A DNA stretch of 12,504 nt from an uncultured Acinetobacter sp. Its GTDB lineage: Bacteria; Cyanobacteriota; Vampirovibrionia; Gastranaerophilales; Gastranaerophilaceae. The stretch lies in contig CAMORE010000055.1 of the NCBI GenBank assembly GCA_946623365.1, forward strand, positions 1-12,504, in the 5' to 3' direction. Every line of letters begins with the position of its first letter. The stretch's first letter is position 1. Under the pieces are notes generated by a model. That model had not been told where the DNA came from and ran no database searches. It saw nothing but the letters and a program-made list of their open reading frames with translations. Positions 12,431 to 12,504 of the stretch are shown piece by piece. The position numbers and the translations under genes were made by a program.

Positions 12431-12504
12431 TTAGAAAGTCAATCTGATACCGGCTTGTCCTTGCGCTTTACCGCCTAATAATGAGCCGTCTGCAAAAGCT
12501 TGAA
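12431..12504 (-). CDS. C-terminus of a probable outer-membrane beta-barrel protein (partial)
   Basis: Only the last 23 codons and the stop are inside the window. The minus strand reads ...GKAQGQAGIRLTF and then TAA at 12433-12431. A final strand of alternating polar and hydrophobic residues ending in Phe is the usual C-terminal signature recognised by the BAM machinery in outer-membrane porins. The Gly/Ala/Gln-rich stretch before it suits a turn between barrel strands. Base composition here is less AT-rich than in the neighbours, as expected for an abundant protein. The likely family is a porin of the cyanobacterial SLH/OprB kind, but 23 residues cannot show that. A convergent terminator (12379-12410) follows the gene. 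Confidence 0.5.
   Translation of the reverse strand, partial: QAFADGSLLGGKAQGQAGIRLTF

Overview
The window looks like chromosome from a host- or gut-associated non-photosynthetic cyanobacterial relative (Vampirovibrionia/Melainabacteria, order Gastranaerophilales). This is an inference from four things: the strong AT bias; a DUF561/Ycf23-type protein, a family otherwise typical of cyanobacteria and red-lineage plastids; a radical-SAM HydE of [FeFe]-hydrogenase maturation, which implies an anaerobe; and a C-terminal outer-membrane beta-barrel signature at the right edge, which implies a diderm envelope. No RNA gene, IS element, CRISPR array or prophage gene was seen. Coding density is high, and the longest gene-free stretch is about 208 bases (7152-7359).

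Layout. 29-787 (-) is uridine phosphorylase. It diverges from 990-1745 (+), a DUF4013-like polytopic membrane protein, across a regulatory region that holds two good sigma70-type promoters and a 10-bp-arm inverted repeat covering one -35 box. 1723-2892 (-) is folC, which overlaps the membrane gene tail to tail by 23 bases. 2974-4965 (-) is a large multidomain Fic protein whose N-terminal third looks kinase-like. It diverges from 5113-6156 (+), a GT2 glycosyltransferase. 6153-7151 (-) is hydE, overlapping the GT2 gene tail to tail by 4 bases. 7360-8670 (+) is an NhaC-family Na+/H+ antiporter with a strong promoter and a perfect-palindrome bidirectional terminator shared with 8727-9479 (-), the DUF561/Ycf23 gene. 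9653-10309 (+) is a secreted trypsin-like (HtrA-type) protease without a PDZ domain. 10362-10937 (+) is a secreted protein of unknown function, apparently leaderless. 11085-12347 (+) is a CDP-glycerol glycerophosphotransferase-like GT-B enzyme. 12431-12504 (-) is the 3' end of a probable porin or outer-membrane protein.

How the genes fit together. Most are unlinked housekeeping or envelope genes, each in its own short transcription unit: nucleoside salvage, folate, hydrogenase cofactor, cation homeostasis, envelope proteolysis and surface polymer synthesis. The part most likely to be new biology is the divergent Fic/GT2 pair at 2974-6156. Both products begin with a short Asn/Thr/Gln-rich leader containing an I-S-F motif, and the Fic protein combines kinase-like sequence motifs with an intact Fic active site. 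The pair could encode exported or host-directed modifying enzymes, but that is inference only.
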